NCBI GenBank assembly: GCA_016858145.1
Contig: JAEHOE010000003.1
Coordinates: forward strand, 2,542,001-2,606,000
Source: Edaphochlamys debaryana
Lineage: Eukaryota; Chlorophyta; Chlorophyceae; Chlamydomonadales
DNA length: 64,000 nucleotides
Reading direction: 5' to 3'
Shown one piece after another: positions 24,501 to 32,800 of the stretch; position 1 is the stretch's first letter; each line of letters starts with the position of its first letter. The notes beneath the pieces are model-generated. The model was not told where the DNA came from, searched no databases, and saw only the letters and a program-made list of their open reading frames with translations. The position numbers were made by a program, and so were the translations under genes.

Positions 24501-27500
24501 CGGGTTCTGAGGCACCACCGGGTTTCCACCCGGGGCCGGGGGCTGGGCCCCGCCCTGGACCGCGGCATCCACCGGGCCAGGGGCCATGGGGTCAGCAGCG
24601 GCGGGGAGCTGAACCGGCGCCGGTTCAACTTCCATGGCCAGCCGTAGTAGCTGAACTGGCTGACCTCAGCCCTCTGAGCTTATTGAAGGCGCAAGCCAGT
24701 CTCCGCCAGTATTGGGCGTCGGACCGATATTTCACCCTTCCCCGCTGCAACCGCTGCGGCGACATCCTGATGTCCGGACGACGCGTTTGCATCGTCGACA
24801 TCATCGCAAACAAGATCAAGTGTCTGTGCCTCCCGGCAAACGACCTTGACTTCTCAGACAACCCATCAGACATGGATAACGAGCAGCAGCAGCCGCTGGC
24901 TCCCCCGCCGGTTCTGGCCATGGAAGTTGAACCGGCGGGGGAGCCAGCGGCTGCTGCTGCTCGTTATCCATGTCTGATGGGTTGTCTGAGAAGTCAAGGT
25001 CGTTTGCCGGGAGGCACAGACACTTGATCTTGTTTGCGATGATGTCGACGATGCAAACGCGTCGTCCGGACATCAGGATGTCGCCGCAGCGGTTGCAGCG
25101 GGGAAGGGTGAAATATCGGTCCGACGCCCAATACTGGCGGAGACTGGCTTGCGCCTTCAATAAGCTCAGAGGGCTGAGGTCAGCCAGTTCAGCTACTACG
25201 GCTTCCACCGTAGGTGCGGGGTTAGAACGATGCTAAGACACCAAAGATGTTGTCGGATAGCGAGTCTAGCGTCAGCGTAACGAATGTCTTAGGCCGGTTA
25301 TGACCCGGCACACAACGCTTGAGGTTTGCTAGCCTCGTCCGAAGTGTCTGGCTACGAGCCAGCGAAGGCTATTTCAAGGGGAGGTCCCGTACGGCACCTG
25401 CGCACAGGCAGAAGCCGTAGGGACAGTAACGCCGGGTTCTAAGCGTCTGTTCGCATGCGTTGCTATCGTCCGATAGCGCTGCATCTGAGTATGCTCACAG
25501 GACTCAGCGATAGAGCCCTGGGGTTCGGGAGCATAGGCCTGGTTGGGTAACCGAGGCCTTCACACCGTGTACGAGTCACTCGACACGTAACAGAGTATCT
25601 GAAGCGTCACGTGCCCTTCCGGTCACGCTACAACAGTGAGGAAGGCGGGGCATGGCTTTGGCTGTTGCGACAGCGACGCTAGGACGCTCGCGTGGGGGCA
25701 TGTGGGGGCGATGCAGGACGGAGGATGCTACGGCCCTCTCGAGGGCCGCTGGAGGTCAGCTGTTGGCACACGGGGAGGCCAGTCGTAAGGTCCGAAGGCT
25801 TCCATCCTCCCGGCTTCCCTACCCTCCGGGCTCCCACCCATGCCCTCCGCGCCGCCCCGCCGCTTCCCCCCTCCCGCCGCCCCCCGCCCCGCAGGCCCAG
25901 ACCTGGCGCCTGGGGGCGGTGCTGGCGCTGGCCCCCCCCACCCCCGTGCTGGCGGAGCCCGTGACGGGTGCGTGTGTGTGTGCTGGCCCTAATCAGTGGT
26001 TGATATTGTAAACCCAAAGCAGCAAAAAGCTAGAACCCGGCTGAAACGGGCGTACCCCGAACATACTAGATTGTGGTGTGGGGGGGGGGGGGGCGGGGTG
26101 TGGGGGGGGGCTCTGTATTCGCAGGGGCCATGCAGCGTAGTCAGGAGGACGTGGGGGAATCCAGCTGGGCGCGTAGCCGTAGCCGCTGCCACAGCGCGCG
26201 TGGATCCGCCTCAGGTGTGTAGGGGGGCGGGGCGCTTGGGGGCAGGCGGGGGAGGATGGGGCACGAGCGTGCACTTGGGCCGAGTGGCGGGGGCGAGAGT
26301 GCATGACGTTGGGGCCCTGAGCTGGCCGTTACCGCACCCCCTCCCTCCAACCCTCTCCTCCCCTCCCCCCCCAGACATGCTCGTCGCCTTCGTGCCGTAC
26401 GCCCCAGCCTGGATGCGACCGCTGCTGGCGGGGGCACACTCCAACAAGTCCTGGTGAGGGAGATGCCGACGGAGGGGGGGTGCTGGGGGGCGGACAGCCG
26501 TCCAGAAAGCGAACCGGAAACGAAACTGCCCGCCGGAGGTGCCGGCGGGGACAGCTGCAGCCCGCGCCACAAACACCCCATCCCACACTCCGTCCCGCCC
26601 CGAACCCCCAATCCCGCTCAGCAACAAACATCCCCAACCCCACCCTCCCTCACCCCCCACCCACCCCAACGTGCTGCCCCCAGGTTCGTCAACCGCCTGC
26701 TCGCCTGGGCCTTCCGCCGCCTGCTGTCCGCCGACACCTCCGCCTTCGTCACCAACACGGTGGCCCTCACGCGCATGGCGGCGGGGGTGGCGGACAACGT
26801 GCTGCCGCAGGTGGGGAGGGGCCTCGTGGGGGCTGGGGGGCAGCAGGGGGATGGAGGCTGGGGGGACAGGGGGATGGGGAGGCTGCATGCTGCAGACCGA
26901 GTGTGGGGTACAGGGGCGGTTGACAGGGGCATGGCACGGAGGGGACAGGCCCGTGTTGCAGCCCGCGTCGGTGTAGGCGGGGAGCCGGGGATCGCCGACC
27001 ACCCAACCCCACCCCGCCAACCGCCAACCGTCAACTGCCAACCACCAACCGCCAACCGCAGGAGGCCACGCTCAAGTTCAACGTGCGCATCCTGCCCGGC
27101 TCCTCCCCCGAGGCCGTGGGGGAGTACTTCAAGTGGGCGGTGGGGGCGGCGCGGGTCAACGGGGAGGTCAAGGTGCTCATGGTGAGGGGGGGCGGAGAGC
27201 AGGGGTGGAGGGGAGCGGAGCGGAGGGGGGTTTGCGTGACGCTTGATTGCGTGAGGTGTTGGAACGTGGGAGCATGCGTAAGGGCGCCCGAGCTTGAGTG
27301 TGTTGGTGTGGGGGGAAGTGGAGGGCGGGCCGTGTCAAGGCGTGTATCAGGGCGCGTGAGCGCTGCGGAGGGGAGGGGGCAGGCGGCGCGTTATTGTGCG
27401 GAGTATCAGAGGGCGCCGGGTTGACGCTCGTGCTTTGTATGGCAGCATTACGGCATGGGGGGAGCATGTCCGCGTGTGTTAGAACCGTCAAGCCCGCTTC

Positions 27501-28571
27501 CGTTCTGGCTTTCAACCCTGCTATGCCCGCAACCCCCACACCCCCTCTGCCCCCAGGAGCACTCCAACCCCCCCTCCATGGTGACCCCCGCCACCGGGCG
27601 CCACTTCAAGCTCCTCAAGCAGGCCATCCAGGAGACCTGGAGCGAGCCGGGCAAGGTGGGGGGCATCGCGGGTGGGGGAGGGGGGAAAGGGGCGGGGGGG
27701 CAGGGGGGGAAGCGCCTGCGATGGCCAGGCGGGTATCGGCCGGCGAGGTGTGTGTGGCAGGGGCAGCCCCTGGGCTGATTCCCCTGCCGGCGTCCGCCTC
27801 ACCTCGCACTGCTTCGGACCCGGCACAGGGTCCGCGCTTCCCTCAATACCGGTAGTAGGGACGTGGATCAGCCTGCTCTCCAATACATTCATCCCTCCTC
27901 CTCCCTCTGCCCCCACCCTCCTCCCCCCCCCCAGCCCCCCCTGGCCGTGGTCCCCTTCCTGCTCACGGGCGGCACCGACTCCAAGAACTACCGCAACGTC
28001 ACGCGCAACGGCATCCTGCGCTTCGTGCCCATGGGTGGGTGCGGGGGCTCGGCCAGTGGGCTGTGCAGCGGGGTGGGGGCTACACCGTAGCACGCGGTCT
28101 GTGGGGGCGTTCCCGCGCTTGGTGCCCATGGGTGGGTCAGGGGTTGGTGGTGAGGGGAGGGGAGGATAGTGCAGTTGCACGGGTGGGCCAATCTCCGTTG
28201 ATGTCGGTCGGGTCGGCGGGTCAAAGCAAGGCGTGGGCGACGACGCTCCGGCGGACGCCCCCCGCAGCTGCTGGCAGCTGCCGCCTCACCGTGACGTTCG
28301 CCCCCACCCTCACCCCACCTCAAGGCCGTGCTCCCCTGTAGCGCAGCCTCCTCCTCCTCCTCCTCCCTCAACCCCCTCCCCCCAACCCCCCGCGGCCCCC
28401 CAACCCCACCCCCACCCCACCTCCAATGCAGGCATGAACAAGACTGCGGGTGACCTGGGCCGCATCCACTCCACCAACGAGCGCATGAAGGCCGAGTACT
28501 TCCCGCGGGCGGTGTGCACCTACATGCGCATGATGCAGCTGATGGCGGGGCCGGCACCGGCCCAGGGCTAG
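15516..28571 (+). CDS. M20-family metallocarboxypeptidase (PM20D1/Gly-X carboxypeptidase type), host of a Gypsy insertion
   Basis: Seventeen exons: 15516-15645, 15818-15921, 16238-16309, 16781-16867, 17133-17203, 17479-17611, 17798-17831, 17984-18077, 18271-18301, 18483-18563, 25895-25967, 26375-26453, 26684-26810, 27062-27181, 27557-27655, 27935-28034, 28432-28571. They join in phase to 524 residues, the usual family length. Residues 1-25 form a signal anchor ([13 protein letters not shown]). Metal ligands of the di-zinc site are visible: His in VSHYDVVP, Asp in GRGTADVK, Glu-Glu in LGHDEE, Asp in VVDEGG, His in RIHSTNE. Family members cleave dipeptides or N-acyl amino acids in vacuole, ER or secreted form; the substrate here is unknown. 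Exon 6 ends at a GC donor (GAG/GCGAGC). Intron 10 (7.3 kb) carries the antisense Gypsy element; no coding phase is lost across it. Confidence 0.9.
16331..16409 (+). repeat. 79-bp intronic repeat, copy 1
   Basis: This segment of M20 intron 3 matches the reverse complement of 30489-30567 over 79 bp with six mismatches and no gap. Its core is GATAGAGCGGCAGCCAGCGA. It begins 21 nt after the 5' splice site and lies in sense orientation. Confidence 0.8.
17285..17322. repeat. ACCGGT hexamer repeat in M20 intron 5
   Basis: Short tandem array of ACCGGT/TCGGTA units with slight variation, inside an intron. Confidence 0.7.
18622..18626. repeat. target-site duplication GTGAG, left copy
   Basis: GTGAG directly precedes the left LTR and recurs directly after the right LTR, as expected for Ty3/Gypsy integrase. 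Confidence 0.9.
18627..19014 (-). repeat. LTR (3' LTR in element sense)
   Basis: 388 bp, TGTTG...CAACA. Differs from the other LTR by three substitutions (near 18811, 18882 and 18902). Confidence 0.95.
19015..19030 (-). other. candidate polypurine tract
   Basis: In element sense the bases before the 3' LTR read CTAAGAAGGGGCGTGA. They are purine-rich and in the expected place for plus-strand priming. Confidence 0.5.
19053..23225 (-). CDS. Gypsy Pol polyprotein with chromodomain
   Basis: Open frame of 1,390 codons; the first ATG is at codon 27 (23147). Residues about 35-135 form a domain before the protease that resembles phage-type adenine methyltransferases in pattern ([14 protein letters not shown], then [17 protein letters not shown]). 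Then follow aspartic protease ([11 protein letters not shown], about 195-205), RT ([12 protein letters not shown]), RNase H ([16 protein letters not shown]), integrase ([22 protein letters not shown], catalytic core with SMDFVFGLP and [12 protein letters not shown]), and a C-terminal chromodomain ([29 protein letters not shown]). The chromodomain probably directs integration to marked chromatin. The frame is the same as gag, but two stops intervene. Confidence 0.93.
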   Translation of the reverse strand: MGTLVKEGAQACEKKTGTDVVSRFVRMDLVAEAAAELGREFTMDAFADSRGCNAVAKNFASATRPFPTLDCTGHSVWFRPPDSQLAPFLRHFARCKEHDPSTTAALLVPAALRGAFRSLLSSRWRLWRTLPPGTQLFDAACGFDTPPPETEAWEVWLSPPEADATEPKCAAADNSDEGLDIFLGVLSGARVRSLADNGSTHTFIADDLARQLGLRLEPTLFAPVRMADGSEAPILGESRIPFRLGPLKTTLRVLVLPKLTASVDLVMGRDFLKRFRTRICTGESALELQQPGTGRWVTVRALGAEALPVPTASDGALSAAPQVALLEEGQTITSVKMVSAKRASKDLLTLGARGVMVWVREADAPGSPEVDTSGPLLSAPLLNTAEAAPGPAPKPLEPPGLVLPPEADQNPALSSVLSDFADVFAPLTGLPPLRELPVKHTILLKPGSQPTHRPQFRLSPTELAEVEKQVKDLLAKGFIRPSTSPYGAPVLFVQKKTGDLRMCIDYRSLNKLTIQNRYPLPRIDDTLDRLAGATVFTALDLTSGYHQIRIDPSDVEKTAFTTPLGHFEWLVLPFGLVNAPSSFQAAMSATLAPFIRAGFVMVYLDDILVYSKSPEEHEKHLRLVLAKLRERQLLVKMSKCEFWRPEVKYLGHVVSAKGIRMDPKKVEVIKTWPRPRDMTELRSFVGLANYFRRFIAGFGALSAPLTELFKLPKLPEHWPSQALQAFDAVKERLSTDVVLSFPDFSKPFEVVSDASLNGTGAALLQEGRPVAFASKKFSPAERNYTTGEQELLGVVNALREWRCYLQSSIPFTLVTDHHPLTLLKTQAHLSRRQARWVEFLETFHFEWVYRPGKLNVVADALSRLPTLALMDAAAGRRPRSATDPLDGLRARLLSALEHDTWFQDPANVAGLAKTQEGLYLREEGEGEWKILVPNDPELRRELISRAHADSLAGHPGRDGTVAILRRRLTWPSLAADVAEHVRGCQACQRNKPASGKPLGTLQPLEIPSEPWESVSMDFVFGLPPTQGRANDGVLVFVDRLTKMVHLVPCKEKGLNGRKAAELFFSTVVRLHGVPLSVVADRDPRWTGDFMETLMARLGTRRNLSSAFHPESNGQTERVNRVLGDMLRNYCDSSSQAQWDRWLPAAEFAINNARNRSTGESPFFLNYGFHPRTPLLRELAGGDPDARRYIETYATRLAAARRCLQEAQERAKSDADRHRRPSPFAPGQLVWLSTRNLNMGPGPQKLMPRYIGPFPITEDMGGRGVAFRLTLPSEYAFHNVFHASLLRPYVPSADGTPTGVNPPDTAPAAAPEAAPPAPVVAADAAGRPTAKVEAILRHETKQLRTRQMHRFLVKWEGLPREAASWVADAAITDRALVDAYWAAQPVPMDSS
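23367..24635 (-). CDS. Gypsy Gag with CCHC zinc knuckle
   Basis: 422 residues from ATG ([10 protein letters not shown]). N-terminal third is Pro/Ala/Gln-rich. The middle carries the retrotransposon gag pattern ([18 protein letters not shown], then [10 protein letters not shown]). The C-terminus has one zinc knuckle, [14 protein letters not shown], for RNA binding. It assembles virus-like particles. The start codon lies 5 nt from the end of the 274-bp inverted repeat. The stop is TAG at 23367-23369. Confidence 0.92.
   Translation of the reverse strand: MEVEPAPVQLPAAADPMAPGPVDAAVQGGAQPPAPGGNPVVPQNPALGGGPGGAVAPAEAVQPAPAGQAEAVQPVQPAAPPAPVAAVAPAGPAPFDHQALVQMQLQLMQQMQQQQAAFMQVIPALIPRAPAAEPQKPRGNPAKGTLAPFTEKEDPERFFERFEIFMSYERTLTPRDALLFACRDYAAAESYALALPSDISLIALKASFLGRWSTEVLSRKERARDALVGRSILMDEVKGVREYSQRFQEKARDAGYQPGIVEMDDFTLIPLFQNGLTPALKSECVVDAEQKPFRSLTALISWASGRERALRALAKPSSKPTLAYAERTPRPRVKQTGNKRRNLLPAVDGGAHEPPFKRVQTRNAQGRGSNPLGLTKIRGPDGRLLSHLEWGMFKAKGLCLTCGQAGHRAAECPNKENKPPKK
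24640..25203. repeat. 274-bp near-perfect inverted repeat with 16-nt spacer in the Gypsy leader
   Basis: Arms 24640-24913 and 24930-25203 are reverse complements with no mismatch noticed; both strands translate to the same peptide ([20 protein letters not shown] is one part). The spacer 24914-24929 holds, on the plus strand, a copy of the gag start (GGCCATGGAAGTTG). An RNA from the element would fold into a long hairpin directly before gag. Confidence 0.93.
25226..25243 (-). other. candidate primer binding site
   Basis: Four bases after the 5' LTR (element sense) the sequence reads TGGTGTCTTAGCATCG. It starts with TGG, as sites complementary to a tRNA 3' CCA end do. The tRNA cannot be named with confidence. 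Confidence 0.4.
25248..25635 (-). repeat. LTR (5' LTR in element sense)
   Basis: 388 bp, TGTTG...CAACA; should hold the element promoter. Confidence 0.95.
25636..25640. repeat. target-site duplication GTGAG, right copy
   Basis: Directly follows the right LTR and matches the left copy. Confidence 0.9.
26124..26171. repeat. short dispersed repeat, copy 1 (M20 intron 11)
   Basis: GGGGCCATGCAGCGTAGTCA and following bases resemble 29127-29174 over about 48 bp with several mismatches. Possible decayed transposon fragment. Confidence 0.5.
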
Positions 28572-29841
28572 GCGGCGGCAGCGTGAGGGGGCCTCACCGC
28601 TCGGTTGCGTGGGCCCCACTCAGCACGCACAGGGGTTGGTTGTGTGCTGTTTGGAGTGGAGAGAGTGCCGCGTAAGCTCTCATGCGCAGCGCGGGATCCG
28701 CATGGGCATTTGCATGGTGCATAGAATGAGGGATTATTTCGGGGGAATGAGAAACGGGGGACGAGGTTACGCAAAAAGCAAGGCCAACAAAGGGCAATCC
28801 TGGCCCAATCCCCCCCCCACCTCTGGCATTGTTTAGGGGGGTGGATGAGAGGGCCGGGCATGCATTCGGCGCCCCCGTGAGAGGTGGGGGTCCGCGGCCG
28901 CCCGCTGGCAACGGACTGTCGGGGGTTACTAGAACATCGAGCACGTGAACATAATTGCGGGGCACGGTCTGAGCGAGGTAGCCCAGCGGCACAGACTGGG
29001 GCTCCTGCGGGGAGGACGGGGTTGGCTGCGGTTGCGCTGAGTTGGGGCAGGCACGCTGTGTAGAGGCGCAGAGCGCTCCCTGGCTGTGGGCCATTTCATG
29101 GACGAGGGAGGAGGCCACGGGATTTTGGGGCCATGCAACGTAGTCACGAGGAAGGCAGGGGATGCAGCTGAGCGCCGCTGCGCCCGAGGCACCGATTCCG
29201 AGCTCGGAGTCCCCCTGCCTCGGGAGTCGGGGTGCACGCGCTGCTGCCGAACGCATCCAACTGCCCCTGCCGTTTCCAAGGGGCCGACGATCATATGCCA
29301 GGGCTATCGCCGGCTGCTCACATTGGCCGCTGGATGGGGTCGTGGATGGGGATCGTGAGGGCGGGGGTGAGGCCAGGAGGCACGGACCGGCGGCCGCGCG
29401 TTTGACTGGCCTTGCTAGACGAGACAAGCTAGACGAGACGAGGACGAGGCGACGGTCACGGTCACTGGAACGATAGCAACACGGTCACGGCGGACATTGG
29501 CAGCCAGACTGGCATCTCCACAGCGCCGGGTCTGTCTCCACGGCCTTACGCGCTCGTCCAGCCTCCCCGGTCGCCCGGCGTCCTCCCTTGGCGTCCTCCG
29601 CCCCACCAAGAGCACATGCCCTCCGCTCAGCCCAGGGGCGCCGTCAGCCTTACCATCCGCACAGCCCCGACCGGCATGGCTGCACCACGTGACAGCCCAG
29701 CCCCGCGGCCCGGCACGTGCCCCGACGCGGACACGTGCCGGGATCGCACAGCCCCGGCGCTCGCTTGGTGGCCGCACCGCGCGACAGCCTACCGGCGTCA
29801 GCGGATGGCAAGGGCAAGCAACCGCCAGGAGCCAGAGGCGG
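28572..29841. other. convergent intergenic region, M20 and WD-MYND gene
   Basis: It should hold the two 3' UTRs. Position 29127-29174 carries copy 2 of a short dispersed repeat. A minus-strand open frame with an HEMAH string exists but has no other support. No TGTAA motif was seen. Confidence 0.5.
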
Positions 29842-32800
29842 TCAGTCCAGCTCCGTCAGTCGGTCAACCACGCGCCGCGCCGCCCCGCCCGGCCCCCCGC
29901 CGCCGGCCTCCGCATCCGCCGCCGCTGCGGCGGCGCCGCAGCCCTGCGGCGCCGCCCCGCTGCCGCCTCCGCCGGCCCCTCCTCCGCCGCCAGCCCCTCC
30001 GCCGCCGCCGCCATCTCCGACTGCCGCTGCTTCCGCCGCCGCCGCCGCCTGCTGCTGCTTCCAGGCCGCCGCCAGAACGGGGCACTCCTTCTTGTGGCCG
30101 TCACGCCAGTGCGTGGACTGAGGGCGGGCGGTCGGGGAGGGGGGTGGTGGGGGAGGGGGACGGGTAGGCACCAGGGGGGTTACGGTAGACACACAGTCGT
30201 GCTGAGGTCAGAGGGCGTGCCGGCCCCTCCACACGGCCTCATGGTCCACCGCCCAGTCGTGGCAGGAGGGCGGGGACCCGACGGCCACAAATCCGTACGG
30301 CTGAGCTCAGCGCTTTATTCGGCCGGGGCCAGAACGCGCTGCTCAGAAAGCGCTGCGCGCTCCTCCCTAAAGCGCACCCTGAGCCGCCCCGCTTTTCGCA
30401 CACCGCACGAGGGGCCCGTTGCCGTGCTGCACCCTCTGACCCCATGCTTTCACCCCGCCCCGCTATCTCCCGCCCCCACTCCCGTCTCCGCTCTGGACCT
30501 CGGTGCGCATCGGGCTCGCTGGCTGCCGCTCTATCTCTCCCTTCGCTCTCCCATACTCCGGAAGTCACCCTCACGGCACCCCCCACCCCACCTGGCAGTG
30601 CGCCGAGCAGTAGAAGACGCTCTTGCACGCGCCGCACCGCTTGAAGCCCCCCACGGCCGCCGCCGCCGCCCCCGCCGCCGCCAGCGCCGCCACGCCCTCC
30701 CGCTGCAGGCAGGACGGGTTGCCGCAGCGCCGCCCCCCCAGCGCCGCCGTGGAGCCCTCCAGCGCCACCTCCCCCCGGCTGCGCGCCACGCCCGGGCCCT
30801 CGCCCATGGCCTTGAGCTGCGCCCGCTTGGCCTCCTCCTCGGCAGCGGCCTGGGCGGCCTGGGGGGGAGGGGTGGGTGGGGTGCGGGCACAATGTAAGAA
30901 GCAGGGATGGTGAAAGGACGAGTGGCCTGGGCGGCCTGGGGGGGGGGTGCATGCGTGATTGCAGGTGGGAAGGGCTGCTGCCAGGAGCTAGCAGGGTAGC
31001 GGCAGGCGGTGCCGCGCCCCCGACCCCCGACAGCCAGGCCACGCCACGCACCTCATCCGCCGCATTTCGCTGCGCCCCCTTGATCGCCGCCCGCATGTTG
31101 AACGACGAGGCCTTGCCCGCCGCCGCCGCCGCGCCGCCGTCGGCCGCCGGCGGCGGCCCCCCCGCCGCGCCGCCGGGCCCCTCCGCGTCCGCCTCCCCGT
31201 TGCCGCTCGTCCCAGCCTGCCCGCCCCCGGCAGCGGCCCCGCGCTCGCCCGCGCCGCCGCCGCCGTTGGTGGCGCCGCCAGCTCCGCCGCCGCCGGCAGG
31301 CTGCTGCAGATCTGCCAGCGTCAGCTGCCGCCGCGGCGGTACAAACGCGGCAAATGTGTCAGGATGCTCCGAGACCCGGCCGGAGGACCCGGCGGCGCCG
31401 GCGGCAGCGGCCTTGGGCGTCCGAGCGTCGTACCAGTACTCGTACGGCACCACGTCAGCCGGCGACGGCCGCGTGCTGGCCTCCCGCCGGTCTGCCTCCG
31501 TCGCCCGGCAGCCACCCAGCGCCGTCGCGCTGCTGCTGCCCACGCCGTCAGCGGCGCCGCCGGCAGTGCTCGTGGCGGAGGGCGCCGCCGCCGCCGATGC
31601 CCCTGACGTCGCCGTCGCGGCGGCGGCGGCGGGGTCGTCTGGCGGCAGGAGCAGCAGCAGCTGCAGCTGGCCGCCTGCGCCGCCCGCCACCAGGCACAGC
31701 TCGTTAACGGCCAACGCCGTCACCTACGCAGGGGGCCGGGTGAGCAGGGCGATTGAGGCCGGCGCCAATGCCTTCATCCCGTGTCACCCCGCCTTCGCCC
31801 CCCACCGCCCCCCTCCTCCCCGCATGTGGCCCCTACAGCCCCGCCCTTCCCCCCACCTGCCACCCCCCTCCCGCCCTCCCCCCCACCCACCTGCCACCCC
31901 AGCCTCGCCACCGCCAGCAGCGCCCCCCCGCAGCCCCACAGCCGCACGCAGCCGTCCGCGCCGCCCGAGGCCACCTGGCCCCGGTGGGGCAGGCAGGCCA
32001 CCGCCCCCACGGCGCCGCGGTGGTAGCCGCGCCAGGGCTGGAGAGGGGGGGGGAAGGGGCGGGCGGGATGATGGGAGCATGGGGAAAGGCGACGGCGTAG
32101 AGGTCATAGAAACGCAAACAGATTTGGACGGGCCGGAGGTAATGAATGGGGGCCAGCTTGCCACGTAGGCGGGACAGTAAGAACAGGGGCAAGTGAGGCC
32201 AGGCCCGCTGCAGCGTACCTGGGGCGTGGCGTCGGGCGCGTTGGGAGCGGGGGAGGGGGTGGGCGTGGTGAGCACCCATACCTGCGTGCGGGAGGTCGAG
32301 GGGCGGGGGTAGGCGTGTGCAGCGAGCGAGTGCAGCGCAGCCCACGCCCCAGCCGCTGTGCCCTCAAGCCGCGACCGTACAACAACGCTCGCGGCTGTGT
32401 CCCTGCGCGATCAACAACTGGCCCCCAACACCGTGCCTCCCTAAACACAGTTGAACTCCCTCCACTGCACGAGCAGTCCCCGACACAGCCCGGCCTCCCG
32501 CTCCCAGTCAGAGGATCAGCGCACAACCCGCTCCCCCCGCCCCCACCGTGCCGTCCTCGCAGCCCAGCACAATGGTGTCTTTGTCAAAGTCCGCCGCCAG
32601 GGGCCGCCCCAGGCCCCGCAGGTGGGGGGCCATGCCGGGGGGGCAGCCGCCCATGCGCTGCACGGGGCTTACCTGGGGGGTGGGGGGTGGGGGGTGGGTG
32701 GGGGTGGGGGTGGGAGTGAGGGCCATGGAACGCGGCGGCGTGACCTGCCCTCCCCCGCCCGCTGGCTGCTCGCTAGTCGCTGCTGCAGCTAGTGATGCAC

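Larger units (their letters stand above)
18627..25635 (-). mobile_element. complete Ty3/Gypsy chromovirus LTR retrotransposon, antisense in M20 intron 10
   Basis: A 7,009-bp element with two 388-bp LTRs that begin TGTTG and end CAACA, flanked by a GTGAG duplication. Order in element sense (minus strand): LTR, leader with a large inverted repeat, gag (24635-23367), pol (to 19053), LTR. The Pol order PR-RT-RNaseH-INT-chromodomain marks it as a chromovirus. The LTRs differ at three positions by eye, so the insertion is young. It lies in an intron, opposite to the host gene, and the host exons on both sides keep phase. Two stops between gag and pol and the hairpin in the leader raise doubt about autonomous activity. 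Confidence 0.95.

Noticed and set aside
24683..25208. Identical 'proteins' on both strands starting [12 protein letters not shown]
   Set aside because: They are two readings of the inverted repeat arms, not two genes. A former role of this frame as part of Gag cannot be excluded.
28594..29427. Minus-strand frame with an HEMAH string that looks like a zinc metalloprotease motif
   Set aside because: No further metzincin motif, no splice model and no signal peptide; five matching residues are not enough.
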